From Paragorgia papillata (lineage: Eukaryota; Cnidaria; Anthozoa; Scleralcyonacea; Coralliidae), in contig JAWNZC010000322.1 of the NCBI GenBank assembly GCA_035771165.1, forward strand, positions 6,744,501 through 6,808,500: DNA of 64,000 nucleotides, written 5' to 3'. The notes beneath the pieces were generated by a model, which saw only the letters and a program-made list of their open reading frames with translations, was not told the DNA's origin and searched no databases. Numbering within the stretch: the stretch's first letter is position 1; each line of letters opens with the position of its first letter. Position numbers and translations under genes: made by a program. Of the stretch, positions 1-9,951 are shown in pieces.

Positions 1-208
1 CTTCGAACATTATACGCGGTGCTTCGAACATTATACGCTTATATTCGGTGAGCCAGTATTTTTGGTCAGCGTTTTGTAAGGACTACCGGATGTACTTCAT
101 GTTTTCAAATACATATCAAAGCTGTGAGCTCGTGTCATTTCCTACCTCGAAATTTGCAAGTTTAGCGTTCAGCGTTTTCTGGGCTTTAGGCAGTGTTTTC
201 TTTTTAAA

Positions 209-526
209 ATGGAGCAAATACTACAATCGTTAGACATGGGAACTTTGCTTGGCCGTTTCCAAGCTCAAAGAATGGAACCGGCGACCGTTGTAGCGACATC
301 AGATCAAAAATTGGTTCGTCTCTGTGTGAGCACAATCGGAGAGCGTATTCGCCTACGTGATGCTTGTAAGAAGAAATTGGAGGAAAATACTCCTTCTACA
401 AGCCAAACCGCTGCTGTTCGTCAGGAGCGTCTTTCCATTTTTAACCCACGAAGGCATAACAGCCGTAATCAAGCACGTGCGACAGCGAGAACCTCGAGTA
501 GCGCGAGTAAGCAAGCGGTGAAATAA
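209..526 (+). CDS. SAM-domain protein fragment (105 aa), left inverted-repeat copy
   Basis: The frame opens with MEQILQSLDMGTLLGRF and continues to a conserved GVSTIGERIRLRDACKK-like end. This fits the five-helix SAM fold: short N-terminal helices, a central D-x-x-L-V-R-L segment and a C-terminal helix rich in R/L/K. The first ~70 codons lie inside the inverted repeat and are duplicated at 1990-2205. The remainder (basic, Ser/Arg/Ala rich) is unique to this copy. A single SAM domain followed by a basic tail is known as an accessory exon in some animal DNA transposons, so this is probably element-encoded and not a host gene. In this copy the usual Gly of L-G-V is Cys. Whether it is expressed, or is the 5' exon of a longer protein, cannot be seen. 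Confidence 0.6.
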   Translation: MEQILQSLDMGTLLGRFQAQRMEPATVVATSDQKLVRLCVSTIGERIRLRDACKKKLEENTPSTSQTAAVRQERLSIFNPRRHNSRNQARATARTSSSASKQAVK

Positions 527-1309
527 GTAAATGACCATTGGAAACAGAATGGTGTGGGTCTGGTATTATAGACAGACTATAGACATTATACTACTAACAT
601 TGTTAAACATGGGACATATATTATGCAGAAAATTCACTGCTTTTGCAAGTTTAAGCTGAACATTTATTTACACTGTAAATTAAATGACTGTTTTGAATTT
701 AACTATATAGTTGCAAGCAGTGGCTGTAATACAAATATAACAACTTACCAACCCAACGACTAGTGCATTTTGTGCCAATTAATGCTTATTCATTGATTTT
801 CATGTTTTGCATATTATCCAAGTTCAACAGTACCATAAAGGCTCATTTGGATTGGGGGGGGGGGGGGGGGGGGGGGGGTAAATGCTTTCATAGAAAGGTG
901 GTTCCATTAATTTACCACTCGGTTCAAGCTGATTTTCAATAATTCTTTCATTCAAACACTTTTATTCCTTCCCTAATCTAAATTGTAAATAGTTTTATAT
1001 TATTGTAATCATGTTAAGATTATTTGCTAATTTTAATAACATTAAATATTATGCCTTCTGATGATATCTAATGCTTTGATGTAATCTTCGATACCATGGT
1101 TTGATGAGGTCCAGGTTTCAGAATCAGCATTCAGTTCATTTAGGCAAGCTTCAGGCAGTGCAGATAGCAGAGTTTTGTAAAATAAAAGTAAAAGTAAACC
1201 ATAAGGTTCAGGTATTTAGATCCTGGTTGTGACCTACCATCCTTGGTGTATTGTGTTGGTGAGTAGTGGTGAAAAATGGTTAATAATTTGAGGTCTAAGG
1301 TGTTGGGGT

Positions 1310-1690
1310 GATAAATATGATTGAGATTACGGAGAAGGGTTGGGGTTGGGGTTAAGAGGGTTATGTTTAGGGTTGAGGTTAGGTTTTTAGGAGGTGGCTT
1401 TTAAGTTATGGGGGTGGGGGTTAGTATTATAATTTATTTTTATTTTTAAATTTAATTATAACTTTCATTTAATTTGTAAAATAAACTTGGGCTGATAAAT
1501 GTGATTAAGGTCAGGGTTAGGTTTAGGGTTAGTGGGGTTTTATAAGTTGGGTGGGTGGGGTTTGGGTTGAGATTGTTAGGGTTGGGATTTGAAGGGTTGA
1601 GGTAGGGGTGGGTTAGGATTAGGGTTAGGTTTTATGAAGTGGATTTTAAGTTTTGAATTTTATGGGGGTGGGGGGTGGGGGGTGGGGAGT
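1310..1690 (+). repeat. G-rich, telomere-like degenerate tract
   Basis: Many irregular GGGTTAGG, GGGTTGGGG and TTAGGGTTAGG blocks lie between AT-rich spacers. The units are too irregular for a functional telomere and are embedded inside the foldback element. A recent interstitial telomeric insertion is unlikely; simple drift from a G-rich minisatellite fits better. Confidence 0.5.
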
Positions 1691-1989
1691 TAGTAATATA
1701 ATTTATTTTGATTTTTGATTTTAATTATACTTGATTTTTAATTATAATTTATTTTAATTTGTAGAATAAATCCTTCTGGAGAAGTCCAATTGTATTTTTT
1801 GTTGTGGTAGGGGGTCCAAATATGGGAATCCACTGACTTGTGCTTCCTTGAGATTGGAGTACGTAGATCGACGCTGATGTCTAGTAGAATTTGGCACCGG
1901 TGGCGACGAGGCGAGCTCCAATCACATGAGTTTATTGGGTGATTCGTATTAGGATTTGTGAGAGTTTGGGAAAAAATGGAAAGACGCTC

Positions 1990-2205
1990 TTAACGAACAG
2001 CAGCGGTTTGGCTTGTAGAAGGAGTATTTTCCTCCAATTTCTTCTTACAAGCATCACGTAGGCGAATACGCTCTCCGATTGTGCTCACACCGAGACGAAC
2101 CAATTCTTGATCTGATGCCGCTACAACGGTCGCCGGTTCCATTCTTTGAGCTTGGAAACGGCCAAGCAAAGTTCCCATGTCTAACGATTGTAGTATTTGC
2201 TCCAT
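1990..2205 (-). pseudogene. SAM-domain fragment (71 aa), right inverted-repeat copy, truncated
   Basis: Near-identical to the first 71 codons of the frame at 209-526, on the opposite strand. It retains the canonical L-G-V-S of a SAM domain but meets a TAA directly after AAVR, where the left copy reads on with a Gln codon. Sequence identity with the left copy stops a few bases beyond this stop, so the stop sits at the inner edge of the inverted repeat. Confidence 0.6.
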
Positions 2206-2387
2206 TTTAAAAAGAAAACACTGCCTAAAGCCCAGAAAACGCTAAACGATTCGCTGAACGCTAAAACTTGCAAATTTCGAGGTAGGAAATGACACGAGCT
2301 CACACCTTTGATATGTATTTGAAAACATGAAGTACATCCGGTAGTCCTTACAAAACGCTGACCAAAAATACTGGCTCACTGAATATA

Positions 2388-2787
2388 ATCGTATAATGTT
2401 CGAAGCACCGCGTATAATGTTCGAAGCACCGCGTATAATGTTCGATGCACCGCGTATAATGTTCGAAGCACCGCGTATAATGTTGAAAGCACCGCGTATA
2501 ATGTTGAAAGCAACGGGTATAATGTTCGAAGCACCGCGTATAATGTTGGAAGCACCGCGTATAATGATGAAAGCACCGCGTATAATGTTGAAAGCACCGC
2601 GTATAATGTTGAAAGCACCGCGTATAATGATGAAACCACCGCGTATAATGATGAAACCACCGCGTATAATGATGAAACCACCGCGTATAATGTTGAAAGC
2701 ACCGCGTATAATGTTGAAAGCACCGCGTATAATGTTGAAAGCACCGCGTATAATGTTGAAAGCACCGCGTATAATGACAAAAGCACC
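2388..2787 (+). repeat. 21-bp minisatellite, about 19 units
   Basis: Unit GAAGCACCGCGTATAATGTT plus one base, in a head-to-tail array with variants GAAAGC, GATGAAACC and GTTGG. Because 21 is a multiple of three and the unit has no stop in several frames, it creates long repetitive open frames on both strands; these are not genes. Two units are also present at 1-38 on the other arm. Confidence 0.95.
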
Positions 2788-2790
2788 GAA

Positions 2791-3800
2791 TGAAATGAAG
2801 TTTGACCACTTAAGACAGCTATGGCTTTCCATAGAAACTCGCGGCCGCCAAATTCGACCAATAGAAATACGCGGCCTCCGACGGCCGCGAGTGATGAAAA
2901 AATCCCATGCTTTGTTGCAGGCCCACATTTCACAGCAACAGGAGGGCCTGCCCGCAGGCTAGACTACGGCAAGAGTGCAAGACTACGGCAAGAGTGCAAG
3001 ACTACGGCATAACTAAGCTGCCTGAGCCGGCAGTCAAATTTCTGCTTGAGACGGTCACGGAACTTGTAGAGAATGCTCTACACTACAGAGTGGAAACGAT
3101 GAATATTTGTTGAAGGCGATCTGTTGCGATTTGACAAAGAAACTCTAATCGTGTGGTTTCCTCGTGGGTCAAGAGTTTTCGGCGCAGATATTTGGCAAGA
3201 CATTACATCGGGATATCGACGCGGAGGCATATATTCCTCAGTATGCTAAAGCTGTTTGTTGAAAGATTAAGAAACGTTGTGTTGCTTTAATAAGGCGAGT
3301 GGATAATATCTTATCTTTAGTTCCTTAGACTTGTGCAACCGTGAAAAGCGTAAATTATTTAAATTAGATGGGATATGTAGAGCTCTCGAGTATATTTATG
3401 AATAATTCATAATTATTGAGATAATGAGATGTGTTACAAATATAAGTAATCCATCCAGGTAAAGTATGTTTTTGCTTTCATTATTTATTTTTATTCACAG
3501 ATACTTAAAATTTTTATGCTAATTCCAATACAATTTAAATTAAAATAATTTAACCTAAAAACCTAACGTGTGACTTAATTTTTATATCATTGCGTGTGTC
3601 TCAATATGTATAACAACACAGAGCACTCGCAAGAGGAATTACGTACAAAAGAAAGACAACAAGCAAAAATGGCAGTCCAGACTGCAAAATCAAATTGAGG
3701 TAAATAAACATTTAGAATTCAATATAGAGTCAGGCCTTGTGATGAAAAAAATAAAGGAGATTGACCAATCGAGCTCCTAAATTTAGCCAGGTGCTTAATT
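2791..3800. other. No gene recognised; short tandem repeat at 2962-3008
   Basis: At 2962-3008 a 19-bp unit with ACTACGGCAAGAGTGCAAG occurs two and a half times. From 3020 to 3290 there are pieces of open frame with no family match, perhaps a decayed transposon ORF. The rest is AT-rich with nothing recognisable. Confidence 0.4.
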
Positions 3801-4187
3801 GAGCTCAGGGGCGGATCCAGGAATTTTTCAGAGTACGTCAAAACCCGGAAATATTATTTCTAGGGGGGTCCGGGTCATGCCCCCCCGGAAAATTTTAAAA
3901 ATTTGGTTCCCTGAAATGGCATTTCCTGCATTTTGGCAAGACTATTTAGCAAAATCTTACAGTTTTAACTTGTGTTTTTTGTACAACATTTTATGATTTT
4001 TTAAGGACTTGTGCTTTTGTATTTTTTGTATCATTATTGGAGACAACTTTTTAGGACTGTTTTGCTCCATGTCAGAGCTCATCAGCATGCCTATGAATCA
4101 CTGTTGTACAGTGAATCCAACATGGACAGCCGAGGCTCCAACATATTTTGTAAGGTCAATTGCAGCCACTTGCTGCAATCCCTTAGC

Positions 4188-4720
4188 TGCCAAGCTGTCT
4201 GGTTTTGGGGCACCAGATACTAACTAGCCTTAACACATACTAGCCAGACACGTACTGTCTGATTAGAAGAAGCATTATGAATAGACCATATAGGACATTT
4301 CATGGGCATAGAGGAGCTTATCTCTCTACATCATCCTAGTCATCTTAATTATTAACTACTTAATACTTTACCCCTTATCTACCCTGAGCTGTCTGGTTTT
4401 GAGGCACCAGATACTGTCTGATTAGAAGAATTATGAATAGACCATATAGGACATTTCATGGACATAGAGGAGCTCACCTCTCTACATCATTCTAGTCATC
4501 TTAACTAATTAATACTTTACCCCTTATTTACCCTGAGTTGTCTGGTTTTGAGGCACCAGATACTTGCCTTAATACCTCTATCCAGCCAGAGACTGTCTGA
4601 TTAGAAGTCATTTTAGTATCAAAAGACCACATGGGACATTTCATGGACATATAGAGAAGCTCACCTCTCTACATCATTCCAAGTCATACTCATACATACT
4701 AACTAGTAACTACCAAGTAC
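4188..4720 (+). repeat. Imperfect tandem duplication, about 150-190-bp unit, 3 copies
   Basis: The phrase CTGTCTGGTTTTGAGGCACC recurs near 4195, 4388 and 4538. Each time it is followed by a GATTAGAAG block, an ACATTTCATGG block and a CTCTCTACATCAT block. The first unit is longer because of an extra TAGCCAGACACG-type insertion. No coding signal. The flanks (3810-4190 and 4720-5620) hold a TE end (GGGGCGGATCCAGG at 3808), a TA microsatellite at 5137-5197 and a C run near 5366. Confidence 0.75.
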
Positions 4721-5139
4721 TTTTTTTTCTCTTTTCCCCCCAAAAAATATATATATACTGTATATATAAATACTTTATTTCATTGCAAGATAATATAGAT
4801 AGTACAAATAGATAGTACAAATAGATATGAAAGAAGAAAATAATAATTTATGGTGATGGGGAATCTACAAGAAAGCAAAATTCAAAATTTGCTTCTTTGG
4901 TGTATACATTAATAATTAACAAACTATGGACAATATATACCCCCTCGAGCCCACTACACAACATCTAAATGATCGATGTTGCATAATAAGCCCAAGAAGG
5001 TATTTACTGTCATATTAACTTAATATAACATTGTTGGTAATAGAGAAGAGATGAATATGCTAGCTCGGATATAGCCTAGAAAATTGTTTTGTTTAATAAA
5101 GTACATTTTACTATTTCACATATATACTGTTTAATATTA

Positions 5140-5200
<61 letters not shown>

Positions 5201-5621
5201 TAATTGCTGCCTTTTTTTAATAAATGAATTTTTACATTTTTTTTAAATTGGAAAAATGATTTACGTTCTGTTGCTATTGATCTAAAATTGCTACAAACTT
5301 TCGGCTACAGTAAGATTTAATTATAATATTCAGTGATCCTTTGATGCTCAATTTGCCATAAAATTCCCCCCCCCCCCCCCCCTATACAAAATCCTGGTTG
5401 TACATGTATCATGATTGTAGTAACAAGAAACTGCTAGGGGGTCTGAGGGCATGGTTGTGTGCGAAAATTTTGAATTTTAGGGTCTTTAAAATGGCATTTT
5501 CTGGGGAGAGATGTAAGATTTCTAAGACTGTTCCACCCTTCTTGTTTTCACTTGTTTACTGTGTAAAGGACTGAGTTCTAGTTAATAAAATGCACAATAT
5601 ATTGTGCATTTTAAGCTAGCC

Positions 5622-5705
5622 TCTACCAGGGTAATTTGGTCCCACCATTTTGTTTTTATTCACCATCTTGGCCCAGTTCCCTACAAATGGCCCTGGGTTT
5701 GATTG
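5622..5705. mobile_element. Solo end fragment of the MULE-like element family
   Basis: The sequence from CCAGGGTAATTTGG through CACCATCTTGGCCCAG to AAATGGCCCTGGG is a diverged version of the right terminal region of the element at 47213-48145. It shows that the family has other members here. No partner end is visible nearby. Confidence 0.55.
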
Positions 5706-5974
5706 TGTTCTGATTACAGTAAAGAATGTGTACATAGTGGGGACTGAGTACTAATGTTGCATATTTCTGGTCTATCGTTTTCTACATAATTTGACGTTTA
5801 CCTTAATGTGTACAGACGTGTACAGTATATAATAATATATATATGTAGGTAAGTAATTGTGATTACTCAGTCAATAGAGAGCTAGCTTGATGCACGAATG
5901 CAGAGCAAAACATATATACATGATAAAAGGATAAAAATGTTAAAAACTGTAACTCAAGTTTCATGCTCAGAGGG

Positions 5975-6183
5975 GAGCACGGGTGGCGTGTGCTGTTAGG
6001 GCGCTGCCTCTCACCAAAAGTTAAGCCCGGTTTGACGGGGTTAGTACTTGGATGGGTGACCGTCTGGGAATAACCCCGTTCTCGAGCTTGGAACACTCAT
6101 GTGAGTAGAGTTTAGTTGGTCTCTCCTGTACTTCGAGGGTTTTTCGCCGGGTTCTCCGGTTTTCCTCCCTCCATAAAATCAAC
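5975..6183 (+). mobile_element. 5S rRNA-derived SINE (SINE3 type)
   Basis: It contains AGTTAAGCCCGG followed by GGTTAGTACTTGGATGGG and TGACCGTCTGGGAATA. This is the internal control region of animal 5S rRNA genes, to which TFIIIA binds. The 5S 5' and 3' ends are missing, and an unrelated tail with GGTTTTCCTCCCTCC follows, ending in a short A-rich stretch. This is therefore a SINE with a 5S-derived Pol III promoter and not a 5S gene. Confidence 0.8.
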
Positions 6184-6187
6184 ACCT

Positions 6188-6462
6188 ACAATCGTGGAAT
6201 AATTACATTGGGACACAGCGTATGTCAAGTGACTTATGTGCGCACGCGATTTAACTTTAAAATGTGCCCTCCCCTTCCCCCTCCGATCAACGTTGCGACA
6301 GAATTTTTGTTTTCTAGGCCTCAGAAGTATCCCCTGGAAATCAACATTGATTGGTGGGGGGTGGGGAGGGGTAAAACAACGTTATTTATCCCACGATAGT
6401 GAAATAAGCAAGAAGGAAGCTAATTGATGCTTTAGTGTCCCAATTAATTATTCTCAGATTGT
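6188..6462 (+). repeat. 275-bp direct repeat, copy 1
   Basis: Nearly identical to 7428-7702; I see two differences (a C/G in the CCTTCCCCCTCC run and AATTA/ATGAA near the end). It starts ACAATCGTGG and ends CAGATTGT, so its own ends are inverted (ACAATC/GATTGT). No TG...CA ends and no primer-binding site, so it is not a typical LTR. Confidence 0.85.
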
Positions 6463-7427
6463 CTGAAATAAGCGCAAGTCATAAATATTAATACCAGGGT
6501 CACATTTTAATTGATTACACACTCAATGAAGGTCAGGGTTACTATTAACGACTATGGGATGACTATTAGTATCAGTGAAATAATTTTCCGATTGTTTCCG
6601 GTTCGTATCGGTTGACCGGCACAGTACTCCACTACAGTACTCCACTAAAATAGGTCTATATTCGAAAGAACTGAGCCTTCTTTAGACAGTTTTTTTTGTT
6701 GAGGTGATAGATATTTACTTAATCTTCACTGTAAGCGCTGAATTATTGCTGTCCAGACCCTTGTACTCAGATAAATAACAGTACTCCACCAAATTCGTGG
6801 TAATAAGTTAAAAGATAATCTAATTATAATATTATTTATGCCGTAGATGGAGTACTGTTAAAAATACGGTTTAAGTTAGGTATTTTGCTACCTCAATGTT
6901 ACCAGCATATAGAACTTTATCTGTATCATAAGCGTGATAGAGACAGTTGTTATTTAGAACGTGTTTATGCGGGAAATACGCACTAAAGGCATGGAGTACT
7001 GTGCAGGAGCCATTATAATAGCACAGCTAATTATAAATGCAGTCTTTACGCTTATTTTGTTAGGTTGTCATTTAATACGCGGGCCAAATAAAACGCAAGT
7101 TTCTACTGTTTTGTGCTTATTTAGAACAATTGAAGTGGACACGGATAGTAAAAGTAAACCACTGACAACCTATGAGTGTGGGTTTAGTTTGACTCCCTTT
7201 CATCACACAGTCAATTCGGTTAGGCAGACGTGCGATCGTTTGATCAATTGTTGCGGTCTTCGCAACAGCGAAAGCTCGTTCATTGAAATGTTGAAATAAT
7301 TCGTTTATAATTCTGCCGTGTAATTTTAGTTCCACCGTGTAATTTTAGTTCCACCGTTTGCTTTTTATCCGTTATTTATTATTTTGGCAGTGCGTAATTT
7401 CAATTCATTTATATTGAATATTTTCAG

Positions 7428-7702
7428 ACAATCGTGGAATAATTACATTGGGACACAGCGTATGTCAAGTGACTTATGTGCGCACGCGATTTAACTTTAA
7501 AATGTGCCCTCCCCTTCCGCCTCCGATCAACGTTGCGACAGAATTTTTGTTTTCTAGGCCTCAGAAGTATCCCCTGGAAATCAACATTGATTGGTGGGGG
7601 GTGGGGAGGGGTAAAACAACGTTATTTATCCCACGATAGTGAAATAAGCAAGAAGGAAGCTAATTGATGCTTTAGTGTCCCAATGAATTATTCTCAGATT
7701 GT
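7428..7702 (+). repeat. 275-bp direct repeat, copy 2
   Basis: Second copy of the repeat at 6188-6462. The interval between the copies begins CTGAAATA and ends TATTTTCAG, which are inverted relative to each other. The outside edges read ACCTACAATC and GATTGTAGGT, also inverted. Confidence 0.85.
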
Positions 7703-7959
7703 AGGTCTGTGATTCGTGGTCTGACATGTGTGTCATAAATGTGTCGTAGGGCGGCTGCTTCGAGCGCCTTTAATATGCCTTCGACTCTGCCACTTGAAAT
7801 TTAGTAATGTAAATTGCTCTTGAAAAGCCCCTTGTGGGAAGAAGTAATTAAAATCTGTATTCTGTATTCTGTAATCTTCAGAGCGTGAAACTTGAGTTAC
7901 AGTTTTTAACATTTTTATCCTTTTACAATATCTTGTATTAAGAGATTATTAACTGAGAA

Positions 7960-8055
7960 CGAGGTCTGTACGGGGAAATATTAGACCGACGTCTTTACAG
8001 TACGGACCGAGCCGCAGGCGAGGTTCGTACAAAAAAGACCGATGTCTGAACAAGT
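7960..8055 (+). mobile_element. Hairpin MITE with CGAG-CC-GCA-GG-CGAG apex
   Basis: Imperfect arms (AGACCGACGTCTTTACAG and its complement around 8028-8050) meet at the apex 8008-8022, which reads CGAG CC GCA GG CGAG. The apex stem is two base pairs closing a GCA triloop. The arm base pairs begin directly outside the CGAG tetramers. Confidence 0.65.
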
Positions 8056-8228
8056 ATCAAACTTAGTATGAAAACCTTAGAAATTCACGCGATCAAAATC
8101 AACATCCGCGGTCCAGCGGTCCGGATACGGAAAAAGACGGACCGTTGTCCGGATACGCATTTTTACGGACCCTGCGTTGACCAATCAGAACTCAGGATAT
8201 TACAAAGCCATATAATAAATATATATAC

Positions 8229-8945
8229 AGTGAAACCTGAGTTTTGCGACCACCCCAGGTGCCACGTAAAAGTGGTCGTTAAGGACAGGTGGTCGTTCAG
8301 ACAGGTAGTGATGTGACGTCATAGCAGCCATTTTGGCAGCGCGCGACTCGTACTGTCGTTCACTTCAGTTTTTGCGCTGTGTTTTTGTTACGTTTCACAT
8401 TCAATTTTTGCGCTGGTTTGGTCTTGTTAAAAGCTCTTGGCTTTATTTACAATCTTCCAGTAGTATTTTTTAGATGTGAACACTCAGTTTTGTCACTTTC
8501 CTTTCCAAGTTAAAAAGCCGTTGTAAAATATACAAACTTGTCGCGGTAAACGATCGTCAAGATCAACTTGTCTAAAGTTAACAAATATTACTCATGGTTT
8601 TGGATTGTTCAGTCATTGTATTAACTCTCATACATCAACTAAAAAGTATTTGGCTTTGACAGGAGAAATTCACACAGATTTTCATCAAATAATGCTCAAA
8701 AGAGAAGCAAAACAAGACTAAAATGCGGTAACACGGCAATTGAGCAACACTTCCGGTTTCTTGTTTTCACATGTGGTCGCATTCGCGTTTGTTTACTATG
8801 AAAAAACGGGTATTTCTTTAACGTATTTCGGCAGTTTTACGTTGAGTTGGTCGCTCATAACAGGTAAATATCTTGGGACACAAAAAAACGGTCGCTGGTC
8901 GCGTAAGGCAGGTGGTCGCTCATTGCAGGTATATTTCATTACTGT
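8229..8945 (+). mobile_element. Tc1/mariner-like non-autonomous element
   Basis: The left end is TATA then CAGTGAAACCTGAGTTTTGC, followed by GACCACC; the right end carries GGTCGCTCATTGCAGG and ends in TTACTG next to TATATA. The ends are imperfect inverted repeats that begin CAGT at a TA dinucleotide, as in Tc1/mariner elements. Repeated GTGGTCG motifs lie near both ends. No transposase frame. Confidence 0.55.
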
Positions 8946-9126
8946 ATATATATTTATACAATACCCTGGTTGCTATGCGTGTTTTCATTGGTTGTTGGCC
9001 ATGATCTATTAGAGGACAGACACATGGTCACGTCATATCACGTCAGCCGACTTGCTTTTTTCCTTCTTCATGCCCCAAAATCCGGCAAGAGTTTCGACAA
9101 AAACCTTTTAAATTTTTATTGTATAA

Positions 9127-9313
9127 AACAAATAGATTCCATTTTTTTGTTGTCTGTTCAGTTATAGATGCACAGAAGACGTCACAACGTGGTAAGAACA
9201 TCAGTGACCCACTCGACTGCGTCTCGTGGGCCACTTTTTTGTTCTTACCACGTTGTGACGTCATCTGTGCATCTATAACTGAACAGACAACGGCAAAATG
9301 GAATCTATTTGTT
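9127..9313 (-). mobile_element. Long hairpin MITE with CGAG-AC-GCA-GT-CGAG apex (minus strand)
   Basis: Arms of about 85 bp (9127-9211 and 9227-9313) are nearly perfect complements; each contains a GTTCAGTTATAGATGCAC-type block and a CACAACGTGGTAAGAAC block. The tip, read on the minus strand over 9226-9212, is CGAG AC GCA GT CGAG. TA microsatellites flank the element on the right. Confidence 0.85.
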
Positions 9314-9457
9314 AAATATATATATATATATATATTTAATATTATAATTTAGGGTATTGTATAAATATATATATATATATATATACAGTATAGTAATGTA
9401 TCATACCTGTATTTACCAGTTTATAAAAATATTTATTGTCACTCTATTTTTGTCCAG

Positions 9458-9951
9458 GATTGAAGAAAGAGTTTTTTGAAGCAGACTTCATTCCCTATCC
9501 AGTGGCCATACTTGGGATGTACCATTATCTCCCCAGCACTGGTGTTGTTGGTCCTGATGAAACAAGTTGTGGTGAACACACAGATTATGGAGTACTTACA
9601 ATTCTAATGCAAGACAATGTTGGAGGACTTGAGATAAGAGGTGAAAATGACCAGTGGATCCAAGCACCTCCTATTCCAGGAACATTTATTATTAATTTGG
9701 GAGATATGCTGGAAGTATGGACAAATGGTGCTTACAAAGCTACAAAACATCGCGTCAGGAAAACACAAAGTGGAAAAGATCGACTGTCTGTTGCATTCTT
9801 CCTTGATCCTAGCCTAGAAAGTGAGGTAAAGCCAATAAAACTGGAAAACTCTTTAATATCGATTAAGAATAGAACACTAAATGTCAACATCACAATACCT
9901 GTAATATATGGAGAATATGTAGAGGAGAAATTCCAGGGCACTTTTCAATAA
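9458..9951 (+). CDS. 2-oxoglutarate/Fe(II)-dependent oxygenase, last exon (isopenicillin-N-synthase type)
   Basis: Final coding exon of a 2OG/Fe(II) dioxygenase with a double-stranded beta-helix fold. These enzymes use 2-oxoglutarate, O2 and ferrous iron to oxidise small molecules in the cytosol; the substrate cannot be read from sequence. The acceptor is a pyrimidine-rich TTTTTGTCCAG ending at 9457 and the stop is TAA at 9949-9951. The exon shows an intact metal site: the H-x-D of CGEHTDYGVLT, the distal His of YKATKHRV and the 2OG-binding R-x-S of RLSVAFF, plus the G-D-M-L-E-V-W-T-N-G segment usual in this family. About 164 codons are present, whereas whole proteins are usually 300-350. Upstream exons with the DIOX_N domain must lie to the left, but none was recognised between 1 and 9457. 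A poly(A) signal AATAAA is at 10051. Without more exons, a processed fragment cannot be excluded, although the frame is undamaged. Confidence 0.85.

Larger units (their letters stand above)
1..2790. mobile_element. Foldback-type element with ~0.44-kb inverted repeats and terminal minisatellite
   Basis: Bases 1-442 are repeated in inverted orientation at about 1974-2424, with only scattered differences. Each arm runs from the 21-bp minisatellite, through a non-coding stretch, into a SAM-domain reading frame that points toward the centre. The right arm passes outward into about 19 minisatellite units; the left arm is cut by the window edge after two units. The 1.5-kb centre has no recognisable gene: it holds a homopolymer G run near 857-878 and G-rich telomere-like DNA at 1310-1690. 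No transposase is visible, so this is either non-autonomous or decayed. Confidence 0.8.
5921..7927. mobile_element. Nested composite of DNA elements bounded by a ~45-bp inverted repeat
   Basis: The outer inverted repeat is AAAAGGATAAAAATGTTAAA at 5926 and its complement ending near 7925; it extends through AACTCAAGTTTCA on both sides. Inside lie a 5S-derived SINE (5975-6183), a pair of 275-bp direct repeats (6188-6462 and 7428-7702) and a 965-bp core. No transposase is present. An apparent open frame at 6961-7299 has no convincing homologue. Confidence 0.65.

Noticed and set aside
1310..1690. Interstitial telomere
   Set aside because: TTAGGG-like words are irregular, mixed with GGGGTTGGGG and AT spacers, and lie between the arms of a foldback element.
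2242..2962. Long open frames on both strands (up to 228 codons)
   Set aside because: They are produced by the 21-bp minisatellite, whose unit lacks stops in several frames; the peptides are seven-residue repeats.
5975..6070. 5S rRNA gene
   Set aside because: Only the internal control region is conserved; both ends of the 5S sequence are absent and a SINE tail follows.
6961..7299. 112-codon frame with L-T-T-Y-E-C-G-F, similar to the ND3 signature of mitochondrial complex I
   Set aside because: Only this short string matches. The residues after it do not follow ND3 and the frame sits inside a nested element, so a nuclear mitochondrial insert is not supported.
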